Of a stretch of DNA of 64,000 bases, positions 1-12,014 are shown in pieces. The notes beneath the pieces were generated by a model. It saw nothing but the letters and a program-made list of their open reading frames with translations, was not told where the DNA came from and did no database searches. The stretch is from Rutidosis leptorrhynchoides. Lineage: Eukaryota > Streptophyta > Magnoliopsida > Asterales > Asteraceae. Position numbers and translations under genes: made by a program. How positions within the stretch are numbered: position 1 is the stretch's first letter; each line of letters starts with the position of its first letter. The stretch is from contig NC_092341.1 of NCBI RefSeq assembly GCF_046630445.1, positions 291,752,501 to 291,816,500 on the forward strand, read 5' to 3'.

Positions 1-939
1 ATCTGTTGATTTCTAAGTTCCTAGTCATGTTTCATCACCTTCTATTATTTTCCCCTCAACTCGTATTTTAAAGTATTCATCAATATGCTCCATCCAGTTC
101 TGATTCTTGATATACTTCTAACTTTCATATCGGTCATTCTTCATTTTCATCTACCGCCGGAAGAATCTATTTACTTCTACTATACTCTTGGGTTTATAGT
201 GTTTCTAGTTCTCCCGTGTCTTTATATTGCTATATGCATCAATATATATGGTTTATAATTTATGGTTTATCGTTGGGCTTTATATGTTCCCTTATATTTC
301 AAAGTCTCTGCTTCTGTCTTCTATAATCATTATCATTCACAATTAATGCTCTCTTTTATTTGCTGCAATTTATACCCCAATTTCTATTTCGGAGTTTTGT
401 CCTTTCGTTTCTTCTTCTTGCTATTAAGCACCGCTTGTAATGGGCCAGAATTCACAGATATGAATTTCAGAATGAACATTGTTAATATTCTAGGAAGGAA
501 ATTGTGATGGCACGATCTTGACTTGTCAAATTACTAGAATACCTTGGAAAAGGCCGAATCATCAAGAAATATTTTCTTTATATTTTAGAGGTTAAATAGA
601 ATACACGAGTCGTATAACATGGCACATGATGATGTTATGATCTGTGAATCATCACGTTCCATTTAGAAACTCAGCATGACTTACTGTAATATAATCACAT
701 TGATCAATTGTCATTATATTATACTAATTCATGCTTCAGTTCCTAACACTACTTTAAAATATTCCTATTTTAAACTTGAATGTTTCAGAATTTAGAAACT
801 AAAATAGTTTCTTTTATGATGTAATACAGATAGCGCGAAGATGTAAATGATTTCAAATAAGAAAAATTAAGAAAATATCTTCAGAAATATGGAGGATATT
901 TATAATGAAAGATATGATGATATTTTAGAATTTCTAATA

Positions 940-1179
940 TCAGAGGATGATGAAGAATATTGTCCGCAGGGGTTTAGAGTCAGGAGCAAGGTATTCGTTA
1001 ATGACTTCAGCAGGTACTGAATCATTTGGATCCTTTGAAGTCAGGTTCAGTCTTTGTAATTTGTCCACAGCCTCCTTCCTACTTTGCTCAATCCGTTTTC
1101 CAGTTCCAAAACTTCTCTTTTTCTGCGCTTTGCCAGCACACTTCATCATTATCATCCAGCTTTTACCGTTTAAAGTCAT
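940..1179 (-). pseudogene. Short basic ORF, unknown, within family A element
   Basis: A 79-codon open stretch with a Lys/Arg-rich centre (KAQKKRSFGTGKRIEQSRKE) and a tail reading VPAEVINEYLAPDSKPL. No family is recognised. It lies on the same strand as the element's LTR/PBS and is flanked by stop-rich DNA, so it is probably a remnant of a longer element ORF. A chance ORF is possible because the background is very AT-rich. Confidence 0.25.
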
Positions 1180-2989
1180 TTATAGTTTTTGCTACTTCAT
1201 CAGCATTTTTTCCATTTTCGAAGAACCAATTCGTAGTTCGGAGTGTTTTTCAGAAACTTCACATTCAAATTAAGTCCAGAAGATAGACGTTATATATACA
1301 CATATAACTGTTGGCGTAGACATGCTGCGAGATTTCAAAATACTGATTGCTAATTCTCAATGATTCGTATGACAATTCTCATTACAAGATGCGAATGAGT
1401 AAATGATGGGGTTTCAATGAATAATTATAATGACTTTTTGGAGAGGCTAAAGTTAAAGGGTAATGAAGTTGTTGGTACATCTGCTAATAATGGGGTGGAA
1501 TGTAAAAGGTTCCCTGGTAACGATGGTGTATATCTCAAGGTTATAATAAGGTTAGTCTAACTGAAAAGTCAAAGTTGACTTGCTGGAGCTGTGACAAAAC
1601 TGGCTACTTTGAATAGGAGTCGCAAAGTTATTTTTGCTAATAAATGCCAAAGAATCTGAAGTGGATACGTTGTTTAAACTTTTACTTTGGTTTCAAGAGT
1701 TTTTCGGGTACATAACTGTGGGTAGCATGTGGTTGGATCATCATCTCGATTGCTCATCATTCGAAGTGTCTTCAAAAATTTTTGAAGGGTTTGAACACAG
1801 ATTGTAATCGTTAACATACATTTGATGTTCTAACACAGTTTTGAAGTCAAAATATAGCTTGTGAAAGATGTAAGGATCTAAGAGTGATGATTTTGGTCAT
1901 ATCTCAAGTTGAATTTTGATATTTCAAAATCAGAATATGTAATTAAATTCTGAATGAGTATGGTTGTTTTGATTTCTATAAAAGAATGTATATTGTTGTG
2001 AAAGTAGGGAGTATAATGGATGATTTGCTGAATCAGATTCGAAGAATGTAACATATTAATTGTGAATTTATATATCTCTCGGGTATTACCTACCCGTTAA
2101 AAAAATTTCACAATTAATATTTTGTACAAAAGAATTTTATTACAGTCTTTATGAAAATATATATATGTATATTTTCTTCAGATGTAACATAGATTTAATG
2201 AGTTAATGTTAAATTAAACTCATTTGATTTACGGTTGAAACTAGAATTGAATAATCCCTAAAGGCTTTAAAAAGTACATAACTTTTACGCAGTATTTCTT
2301 TAATGACATTGAAATTATGAATCAATACTTCGTTATTTGTTGATGTATGATGTTCGGTTCGTGGAATTCTTGTGAATTTCGCAAAGTACGAATGATGTTA
2401 TCTGAAAAGTTTCGGGTACATCGATGATGAAAGTGTAAAATCAAATATATACTTGATTTATTATGAATTGGAATTTGTTGAATTGCAACAGAGATTGTAG
2501 TTAACGCTGGTTAAGTTGCGGCCGAAGGACGTACATTATTGCATATTTGTAATATGAATTAACCGAGTAGTTAAGATTCACACACAATAGCTTAGCACGG
2601 AAAGATTTATTTCAAAATATATATATATATATAATATACATATAATTTCTTCAGAGGGAATGAGTTAATTCTTCATAACTCGTTGATACAATATACACGT
2701 TATTGATTCGTAATGATGTCCACAGTGATTCTTGAACTGACGGAGTTTGTGATGTTATCGGTATTGTTGATTCGGATGTTGACTGTACTGACGATGCTGG
2801 TAACGCTGACGGTACTGTTGATGCTGTTGGTAAAGCAAGTTTAGCTTGTTAATCACACACCATTTTTGTCAGGGTTTCTACTCTTCCTTCTATCATTTTG
2901 GTTCGCTTAACTGATTTATGGTTAGGGCTAGATTAGATAATCTCTAAGACTTTAGAGATTACATAATCGCCGCGGAAATGTTTCTCCAA

Positions 2990-3591
2990 TGAAGTTATGA
3001 ATTAATACTTCATCAGTTATTGTTGTTGGTACTCCTTGGTATCTGTGGTGCGAATGACGTTGATGCTCGTGGGACAGATTGTGAAGTTGAGGTTTACGAC
3101 GCGGTTGTGGTTGAAGGTGGTAATGGTACTGTTGGCGTTGATGATGGTGGTACTGGTTATGCTGCTGATGCTGCTGCTGGTGTTTGTAATCTCTGCACCA
3201 TATTCTCTAAAGCCACTACCCGAGCGCGAAGCTCGTTGACTTCTTCTATTACACCGGGGTGATTGTCGGTTCGGACGAGCGGATAAATAAAATCTAAAAT
3301 TTGATGTAATATCTAATCGTGATGAGATACTCTGGAAATGAGTGAGAAAATGGTGTTTCGGACAGGTTCGCAGGTAAGTGCTTCAGGTTCTTCTTCAAGA
3401 GGGCAATGTGGTGGATGGAAGGGATCACCTTCTTCTTGTCTCCAATGATTGAGGAGGCTACGAACCCATCCCCAATTCATCCAGAATTGGTGATGACTGA
3501 TTGGTTGATCTATTCCGGTCACACTGCTTTCGAAGCTTGAATGGGATTCCATTTCGGAATCTGAGTGACTTGAACTGATGACGAATTCCAT
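2990..3591 (-). pseudogene. Degenerate pre-gag accessory ORF of family A element
   Basis: This is the first open stretch after the PBS. A 92-codon ORF (3313-3591) starts with a Ser/Asp/Glu-rich segment (MEFVISSSHSDSEME) and contains a Trp-rich middle (WMNWGWV). After a gap, the same strand at about 3262-3180 encodes a heptad-like segment (NELRARVVALENMV) followed by an Ala/Pro/Thr-rich tail interrupted by stops. I do not recognise a family. The coiled-coil stretch resembles ORFs found before gag in plant LTR elements, but that is an impression. It could also be an unrelated host fragment. Confidence 0.35.
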
Positions 3592-3664
3592 TTCGTACGA
3601 TTGGATAAAGGATTTTTTTTTTTATGAAATGATTTTGGCTAACGGATGGTATTCTAATTACATA

Positions 3665-3666
<2 letters not shown>

Positions 3667-3753
<87 letters not shown>

Positions 3754-3767
3754 TATATATATATCAA
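3667..3767. repeat. (AT)n microsatellite
   Basis: About 100 bp of nearly uninterrupted AT dinucleotide with one AG interruption near 3751-3752. It lies in the leader region of the family A element, between the PBS and the first open stretch. Confidence 0.95.
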
Positions 3768-4086
3768 AAGATTTCGTAGATTACGGAGGACTTTGCGGGA
3801 TATGTCAGGCAAAGTTTAAAGTAACAGATACGATAAGATATGATTTAGCAGATATGCTAAGATATGAATTTTTGTCTATACACTATTCATGCAATCAATG
3901 CAGCAAGACGTGTCTTAGACTAAAAATGATAAGCAGGTAATTTCCTGAGGATGATAAGTAGTTAATTTTCGACACAAAATGATAAGCAAAACTTTTGACA
4001 TGCAGACACGGTCGAAGTCCAGACTCACTAATGCATCCTATCGACTTATCAGTTAGACACACTAGTACAGGCCTGGTTCGCTAAGA

Positions 4087-4103
4087 CCACCGCTCTGATA
4101 CCA
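4087..4103 (-). other. Primer-binding site, initiator Met-tRNA type
   Basis: In the minus-strand sense the LTR end (TTTCA) is followed by GT and then TGGTATCAGAGCGGTGG. The first twelve bases match the standard plant PBS complementary to the 3' end of initiator tRNA-Met. This fixes the element as minus-strand and marks the 4106 LTR boundary. Confidence 0.85.
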
Positions 4104-6114
4104 ACTGAAAGGACCCGCTCATATACATTATAAACGATTCACAATAGTTGATTACATTGCGAGGTATTTGACCTCTATATGATACATTTTACAAACATTG
4201 CATTCGTTTTTAAAAGAAAATCTTTCTTTACATCAAAAATTGACAGGCATGCATACCATTTCATAATATCCACTATCCAACTATAAATTGATTTAATAAT
4301 AATCTTTGATGAACTCAATGACTCGAATGCAACGTTCTTCGAAATATGCTATGAAAGACTCCAAGTAATATCTTTAAAATGAGCAAATGCACAGCGGAAG
4401 ATTTCTTTAACACCTGAGAATAAACATGCTTTAAAGTGTCAACCAAAAGGTTGGTAAGTTCATTAGTTTATCATAATCATTTATTTCTATCATTTTAATA
4501 GACCACAAGAATTTCATTTCCAGTTCTCATAAATATACGTCCCATGCATAGAGACAAAAATAATCATTCATATGGTGAACACCTGGTAACCGACATTAAC
4601 TAGATACATATAAGAATATCCCCTATCATTCCGGGATCCTCCTTCGGACATGATATAAATTTCGAAGTACTAAAGCATCCGGTACTTTGGATGGGGTTTG
4701 TTAGGCCCAATAGATCTATCTTTAGGATTCGCGTCAATTAGGGTGTTTGTTCCCTAATTCTTAGATTACCAGACTTTAATAAAAAGGGGCATATTCGATT
4801 TCGATAATTCAACCATAGAATGTAGTTTCAATTACTTGTGTCTATTTCGTCAAACATTTATAAAAGCGCATGTATTCTCAGTCCCAAAAATATAAAGGGT
4901 AAAAAGGCAAATGAAACTCACGCATATAAATATTGTAAAACAGTTAATAAAGCATTTGCATGTATTCTCAGCCCAAAAACATAAAGAGTAAAAGGGGCAA
5001 ATGAAACTCACCATACTGTATTTCGTAGTAAAAATATATATAACGTCATTGAACAAGTGCAAGGTTGGCCTCGGATTCACGAACCTAAATTAATTATATA
5101 TATTTATGTGTTGGTTAATATTTGTCTAACAAATTAGGTCAAGTCATAGTGTACCACAATCCTAATGCTCGAGACTAATATGCAAACGTCAACAAAAGTA
5201 AATTTGACTCAAAATAATTTCCAAAAATCTATACATGATTAATATATAGTTTAAATATCGTCGTTATATATTTTTAAATATTTTTAAAAGATTTATTAGA
5301 GTAAATAATATAATTTATTTATTAATAAATAAATTTTTTTATTAAATTTATATAATAAAATATACTTATATATATATTAAGTAATAAAATTTATAGGGTT
5401 CATTTAATATCATAAAGATAATATGATAGATATTATTAAAGTAAGTTATTACACGTAGTAAAATATGTTTGTATCACATATTTATTTGATAAAATAATAT
5501 CTATAATGAATAGTAAATAAAAGTTGTATTATTCTGTAATAATAATAATTATTATAAAAATATCAATATTTATAATTACTAAGATGACATTATGATAAAA
5601 CGATAATTCTAATTATGATAACTTTAATATTTACGATAATTTTTAATATTATCTTTAAAAATAATAATTCTATTTAAAATAATAACAATAATGATATTTT
5701 ATAGTAACAATGACATTTCTATTAAAATGATAATTTTTGTTAAAATGATAGTTTTAATACTAACGATACTTTTAATAATAATAGTAATGATAAAAAATAA
5801 TAAGAACGATAATTTTATTTAAATCAATATCTTATAATATTTTAATTTCATCATGATACTCTTACTCATTTATTCTTAATCGTTTCGTTTAATAGCTTTT
5901 AATCGTCTTTTATATCGTGTTCATAATAATGATAATAATAGTAATCAAAATAATTAGGTGTTAGAAATATTTGTTTTAATTACACTAATATTAATAATGA
6001 TAGTTACTATAACATTACTAACGATAATACTAATAATTATCCTAATGGTAATATAGTAATAATAATAATAACAATAACAATAACCATTTTTAAATAATGA
6101 TATATATATTAATA

Positions 6115-6121
6115 ATGATAA

Positions 6122-6203
<82 letters not shown>

Positions 6204-6232
6204 TGGATAATAATAATAATAATACTAATTAT
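6115..6232. repeat. (AAT)n trinucleotide repeat tract
   Basis: Long runs of AAT/ATA trinucleotide (6115-6204, then more after a short interruption), inside the family A LTR. The surrounding 5,500-6,400 region is also dominated by imperfect TAA/TGA-type trinucleotides. Confidence 0.9.
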
Positions 6233-6982
6233 AACTTTAACGATAATAACGATAGTAATAAATAAAAAAAATAACAATTTTTAATGATAAATCCCTTTTA
6301 TTGATAAAGATAATAATAATGATAATAATAAGATAAAACTAGAACGACGATAAAAACGACGATAATAATAATCATTTTTAATAAAAATATCGAAAATTCA
6401 ATTGATTATAACTTCTAATTCGTTCATCGAAACCATTCGATATCTAAAGGAAAAGTTCTTAATTTTTCGCTAGCTTTCCAAGGACATGCATATCTTATAC
6501 CTTATCTCAACCGCAAGTGTAACTAATTCAAGATTCAACCTAACCTGTCTAAGGGCAATATCAAAAGTACAAGCATGCATAATCCTAAATACTCGAGCAC
6601 TAGTCAGGGATACACTATTAGTATGTAAAAGTTAAATTATGAGTACTCACGTATCAATATTGAGATTCAATATTGCAGGAAAGGTACGTAGACGCAACGA
6701 AAATGATAAACACTATATTGACCTCACGAGCATACCCATGAACCATACTCAATCACCTCCATAGCTATAACCCATAATTTCCTTCATCCTATCCTACTCG
6801 AAAAACAATTTCGAAATCACTCGGACAGCACTCCGTCGTAATATTTTATGTATACTAATAATATCTTGAAATAATACGGAGTAAATATATATATGTAAAT
6901 CGATTGAGAGAGTTTAGAGAAAAATATTTTCAAGTTTCTATGAAATAATGAAACCTATTGAATTCTATTTATAATAGATTTT

Positions 6983-7149
6983 TGAATTATTAAAGTGAAT
7001 TATTAAAGTATGAATTATTAAAGTGAATTATTAAAGTATGAATTATTAAAGTGAATTATTAAAGTATGAATTATTAAAGTGAATTTTTAAAGTATGAATT
7101 ATTAAAGTGAATTATTAAAGTATGAATTATTAAAGTGAATTATTAAAGT
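6983..7149. repeat. 28-bp tandem repeat in LTR
   Basis: Alternating units gaattattaaagt (13 bp) and gaattattaaagtat (15 bp) form a 28-bp higher-order unit repeated about six times, with one substitution near 7083. The array decays on its right side into aaagt-rich sequence. It lies inside the family A LTR. Confidence 0.9.
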
Positions 7150-7905
7150 TAAAGTAAAGTAAAAATAAAGTAAAGGTAAAGTTTAAGTATAGTAAAAGTA
7201 TAAAACTATGTACGTATAATACGAGTATAAATATATATAATATTAATTTAAATCGTTATATATATTTAATAAAATAAAATATAAATATCGTTATCTTTAT
7301 CATTCTAGTTAAGTAATGAGTTGTCAAAAGTGGTTCTAGATATTTATAAAAGTTATATATATTTTAATAATAAAGTTTCTTTTAAACTGAAAACGTTTTT
7401 TGTACGTTTGAAACTAAATAGATCAATCGAGTCTTTATGAGATTCAATCTTCCACTATCCTTTGTCTAGTTCTCAATGATTGACAATTTGTTCTTATTTA
7501 TAAATCACTTTACCATTTCTCGAATATTGTTAAAATGGAAAGATTTCTCAAATCAACGTGGGCCTTTCAACAGAGACTTGTAATCATAATTCAATATATC
7601 TGATAATTCAATCATTTGATCTTATCTTCTAATTCCATTGATAAACATTTTGAAATAGATACAATCATGTAAAGTATTTAATCTAATATTTTATTTACGT
7701 TTCAAGTTATAATATATATACACATATACATATATAATCATATTCCTTTAATGGCTCGTGAATCGTTGGAACTTGGTCGAGGTTGAATGAATGTATGAAC
7801 ATAGTTTAAAATTCTTGAAATTTAACTTAACAAATATTGCTTATCGTGTCGGAACCATATAAAGATTAAAGTTTAAATTTGGTTGGAAATTTCCGGGTTG
7901 TCACA

Positions 7906-8632
7906 CATACCATGCATCACACACACATAGCCTAGCCCAAAAATCCTATGCTTGATCTCATGAGCCGACATGAGATTAAGAGGTCAAACTAAGGGTAATA
8001 TCGTAGCTCCCACTTGATTCAAGAATCAAGTGAAAACTTGACAAACGCCATCGTTGTCAACTTGACCTGTTCGCCATCTTCTAAGCCAAAAGCATGTTGT
8101 ATTTTATCTTCAATCTTCATCTTGTTACATTTATTTAAATTTGAAAATACAACTAAACTAGTACTTTTACAAATTGAAATAAACTTAAATACAATACTAT
8201 GAAAATGAAAAATAAATATAATAAAACTTTGACTTCAAAATGACCTTTCTAATAATACAAATATTAACATGACATAATATTGCCGTAATCAACAATCACA
8301 ACAATCATACATATGTCGGGGCATTATGAGCTATGTGTGTAATCACAATTTTAATAACTACATTATTAAAACTTAAATATGGCTTGTCCATGGTTACAAT
8401 GAATGTGTATAACCATGGAATAAAACAATCAACAATTATAATAAATATTCAAGCCATAACAAATAAATTCAAAATTTATAACAGTGATTTTTCCCCCCAG
8501 ATCTTATTTGTGCGTCATGAGGTAATCAACAAAGTTGACTTTCAAAACCATAAAGGTTTTGACTGTTACCAATTCACCACAAAGCTAAATCTAAAAAAAA
8601 AATCACGCGACAATTAAGATGGTGTAAAAGCG
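7906..8632. other. Intergenic, no gene seen
   Basis: AT-rich DNA between the family A LTR and a tRNA-Met PBS-like motif. Two open stretches exist (8014-8202 and 8333-8617) but neither shows recognisable protein motifs. It may be internal DNA of the putative copia fragment to the right. Confidence 0.4.
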
Positions 8633-9370
8633 GCTCGGATACCACTGATGGAAAATCGTGTGTACTTTTAGTCAGATTAACGCAGCGGATAGTTAAAATA
8701 ATAATCTTTTATTATTTTATGAACGAAATTTTACAAGATAAATATTCACTTATTTAATGAAACATGCATACGATTAATATTTCCCAATGATCCAGTTACA
8801 CCATAATAATTGTCATGAATATAAAACAAAAGAGGAGTTGACGATATACCTTTCTTGAATAAATTGATGATACGGAGAGAAACTTACGATCAAAAGTATG
8901 ACCGTCTCTTTGGATAGTCCACACTACACTTCAAACGACCGTCAATGGATGCTAGTCCAAACCCAAGTAATATTAATCAACCTTTGGTTAATATTGTGAA
9001 ATCAAAATTTTTAGTTCATCGAAAGAAGAATGAGATATGAATTAATATGGTACAATATATATAGATATTTTATTTTAATATTTCACCCGTGAACATTTTT
9101 TTAAATCAACCCGTGAATTCAAATTACGAAATATATGTATCATAAAGTCGTATTTCTCAAATACTTCAGGGGTATATTATGTAACTTATAATTAATAACT
9201 TCTATCATGTCATTTCATGTGAATAGTAAATTAATTAATTTCCATTCATTTACTATTCATATGAATAGTAAATGAATTAATTTCGATTTACTATTTTGTT
9301 ACTTGAGTAATATATATACATCATATATATATTTTATTTGACGTCTCAGTGTATATGTGTGTGACCCCGA
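8633..9370 (-). mobile_element. Probable LTR fragment with PBS-like motif (copia type?)
   Basis: At 8633-8644 the minus-strand sense reads TGGTATCCGAGC, 11 of 12 matches to the tRNA-Met PBS. It is followed on the plus strand by tgatggaaaatcgtg, as expected for an LTR end. The next ~700 bp is LTR-like noncoding DNA, but I could not fix the far boundary or a target duplication. The copia assignment is an impression only. Confidence 0.35.
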
Positions 9371-10004
9371 AGGCTCAAATAATGTTGGCCATATAGTTAT
9401 ATGTTGTACCTTGCACATTAATCCTACAGTTTTACAAATACAAAATTAACTTTTCTTTTGTACCACACAACTCTATATTTACACTGAATTTCATATTATA
9501 ATTCTTTATATTTATATTCAGGTGTGTTTACATGCTTATATAGTAGTCTATTTTTTACAACTTAAAATTTTTACAATAAAAATGAACACATTTGAAAAGT
9601 ACAACCATTACATTCCTATAACTTTTTTTTGATTTATAGAAAACTCTCTTTATCAACGAGCACATTGGCTCATTCATAGAGGTTACACATCGGGTAATCA
9701 AGACCCGCAAATATTTCTACAAATTACGGGTATTAATTAAGATTTATTCTTCCATTAAACTGTTATACAAACGACCCTTTTCGGACTTCGAGCAGTGCCA
9801 GTGATCATACCAAGAGAAAAGATCATCCGCCAAATGAAAATGTTGAAACTTAAATTGAGACAAAAAGAGTACTACACTACGATTTAAACTTCAATTGAAA
9901 TGAAATTGAGTTGAATGATTATGAGTAAACATGTTTTTTTATTTGAAAACATCACTTCTTATCTTAATGTTAGTATATCAGTATTAGTATTGTATTGTAT
10001 ATAT

Positions 10005-10046
10005 ATTGTATATTGTATATTGTATATACCATATACCATATACCAT
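10005..10046. repeat. Short ATTGTAT / ATACCAT tandem repeats
   Basis: Several copies of attgtat-type units are followed by three copies of ataccat, immediately left of the hAT MITE. Simple local sequence expansion. Confidence 0.7.
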
Positions 10047-10059
10047 TATGACTCATAGC

Positions 10060-10348
10060 CATGGTTGCAAAAATCGGGAGAACTCGGCGAGAACTCGGAA
10101 TTTCATTCCTGGCGAGAACTCATTTTGAAATCGGTCAAAAAATCGGTCAACGACCAAAAATCGGTCAAATCTTCAAAAAATGGTCAAATCTCGGAAAAAT
10201 CGGTCAAATCTCGGAAAAAACTCGATAAAATCTAAAAAGTCAACGAAAGTCAACCACCGATAACTCCCCGAGTTCTCCCCAAGTTCTCCGAGTTCTCGTT
10301 TTGGAGACCCTGCCAAGAACTCCCCGAGAACCGATTTCTGCAACCTTG
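10060..10348. mobile_element. hAT-type MITE with 8-bp target duplication
   Basis: The left end CATGGTTGCAAAAATCGG and the reverse complement of the right end, CAAGGTTGCAGAAATCGG, match at 16 of 18 positions, so they are terminal inverted repeats. The element is flanked by identical 8-bp duplications ctcatagc at 10052-10059 and 10349-10356. An 8-bp duplication is the hallmark of hAT elements. The ~290-bp body has no ORF and is made of degenerate repeats of tcggtcaaatct. It is therefore non-autonomous. Confidence 0.85.
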
Positions 10349-10356
10349 CTCATAGC

Positions 10357-11400
10357 TATATGGACACGTTTGTTCTTGTATTGAAATTAGCAATATTTTA
10401 TGTCTAAAGAAAAGAAATACGTAGTAACTTTAACTCACGTGATCACATGAAAGAAGAGCAAAGTTAGTAACTTTTTTTAAAGATTTAATTTTTATTTATA
10501 TTAAAAAAATATATATTAGTAAGATAAAATCATTTACCAAAAGCATGAGCAGAAATCAAAGTAAAACCACAACAACATATGATGGTTCGAGTAAATTAAT
10601 TCAAGAAAAAACACAAGACTTTGGCGGGATGTCAATTGTTTTTCCCACTTTTTATCTCCATTTTCCCTTTTTCCAAAATAATACTGTAATAATAATAATA
10701 AAAAAATTAATAATATTGTCAAACTTTCAACAGTGTAAACACACTCTCTCTCTATTGTCTCTGCAATTTCCCAGTATCCCTTCACTCATTTTGATGGTTG
10801 ATTTGATTAAAAAAAAAATAATCAAAAAAATAAATAAATTTGAATTTTACCGTTTTTTCACGTTACCCATCGCACTATCTTTGTCAGATTCCCCTAATTT
10901 CGCTTCCATTGCAAGCTCCACCATCTCAGATCTCTCATTGTTAGGTAACATAATGCTGATATTTGATGTAAATGTTTCATCTTTAGTAGTAATCTTTATT
11001 TCACATTTTATTGCTATTTTCAGTAATTTCAAGACATGGGTTTTGTAAATTATGTGAAAAAGTTCAAATCTTGAACAAAAATGAATTAATTTTATGTTAT
11101 TTTATATAAATTAAAGTGTGTGTTTTTTTAATTTGATGTAAAGTTTGAATCTTGAACAAAAAGCAATGATATATATTCATTTTCGTTAAATGTAGCAAGT
11201 GGGTTTACACTGTCTTGTTATGTTTTAAATTCTTGAGCTTAACATTGAGATACTGTTTTAAGTAAAAAGGTTTTGGTACCCTTTTAAATCTTCTACTTTG
11301 ATTATACATTTTTTTGGTAGTTTTTTTTTATTTTTTATTTTTTATCTCTTTATCTTAATTTCTTTTATTATTATTATTTTCAGTATATATTCACTTTTGC
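10357..11400 (+). promoter_or_regulatory. Upstream region of the NT-C2 coiled-coil gene
   Basis: Noncoding DNA between the MITE and the first inferred leader exon. A pyrimidine-rich stretch at about 10740-10790 (ctctctctct) is typical of plant 5' leaders. A TATA-like stretch (agtatatattc) lies at about 11382-11392, some 30 bp before the leader-exon uORF start. Which of these marks the true transcription start cannot be told without transcript data. Confidence 0.4.
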
Positions 11401-11422
11401 TTAACTCAAGTTCATCTTCATA

Positions 11423-12014
11423 ATGTATAGGGCTTGGGATCAGAGTCCACTTCATCACTTAGTTGAACAAGGTAAGAATTTAATGTGATTTTGAGCTCAG
11501 TTTTTGTCTAATCATGAATAAATCTAATGCAGATTGCTTGCAATTCTTGAATTATTTATAGAAACACCAAAGATCTGAGTTTATGCATTACAAATCTATA
11601 TGTTTTTTTAGGGAAGTTTTGTAAATTCAAAGTCAAATAGAGTTTAATTAGGGTTTAATCTAACCACATTATGTGCTTGTAGCTTTTTGTAAGATTTCTT
11701 TTTCCTTTTGGAAATATTTTATTATCAAAACATAATTAATTTTCTTTGAGTTTTTTAAACTTTATTAGTGATACCTTTTCGCCTTATGAATCTTATGGGA
11801 TTGTAAACAGCTATGGGTCCTGTTGTAGGAACCACCTCTGATTTGTAAAGAACAACTTGGTGTAACCAAGTCATATAGGATCGAATTGTTGGTTTCGGAT
11901 ACCATGATTCAAAGAGATATATATCCGATCATTGAAATCGTTATCCTTTACACGAATACAACCAACATTTTGTGTTATGGCATTGCAGGTTGTGTTAGTT
12001 TGGTTATCCAGTAA
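11423..12014 (+). CDS. Putative 24-codon uORF, spliced, overlapping main start (TAATG)
   Basis: An ATG at 11423 opens a frame that runs to a good 5' splice site (CAAG|gtaaga, exon end 11471). The 3' splice site ttgcag ends at 11988. Joining 11471 to 11989 continues the frame to TAA at 12012-12014, whose last A is the A of the main ATG (12014). The peptide would be 24 residues, beginning MYRAWDQSPLHH. Coupling of this kind usually modulates downstream initiation. It depends on the inferred leader intron (11472-11988); the upstream exon limit is unknown. Confidence 0.45.

Larger units (their letters stand above)
1..4085 (-). mobile_element. Internal region of a degenerate Ty3/gypsy-type element (family A)
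   Basis: On the minus strand this DNA lies just downstream of the primer-binding site and 5' LTR at 4086-7905, so it reads as the leader and first part of the internal domain of that element. I see no gag, protease or RT. Only short open stretches remain (3313-3591, about 2990-3262 and 940-1179). The 3' half of the element lies outside the window. A polypurine-like motif (sense TTAACGGGTAGGTA) occurs at about 2086-2101, also found near the outer chromovirus. Assignment rests on the adjacent LTR and PBS; the domain content is unknown. The element could be non-autonomous. Confidence 0.55.
4106..7905 (-). mobile_element. 5' LTR of family A gypsy-type element (3.8 kb)
   Basis: In the minus-strand sense the LTR begins TGTGACAACCCGGAAATT at 7905 and ends CCTTTCA at 4106, giving TG...CA ends next to a tRNA-Met PBS. 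Segments at about 4530-4900 match the LTRs of the chromovirus at 32856-35464 and 59898-63357 (for example the text around gtgaacacctggtaaccgac), so the families are related though diverged. Inside are an AAT-rich microsatellite and a 28-bp tandem repeat. The matching 3' LTR lies outside the window, so a solo LTR is excluded only by the adjacent PBS and leader. Confidence 0.8.

Noticed and set aside
3578-3940. 120-codon plus-strand ORF
   Set aside because: Mostly Ile-Tyr repeats read from the AT microsatellite; no protein motif.
5954-6277. Hydrophobic Leu-rich minus-strand ORF, apparent membrane protein
   Set aside because: Translation of the AAT trinucleotide tract in an LTR.
10545-11048. 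167-codon ORF upstream of gene 1
   Set aside because: No recognisable motif; lies in the promoter/leader region with low-complexity A-rich stretches.
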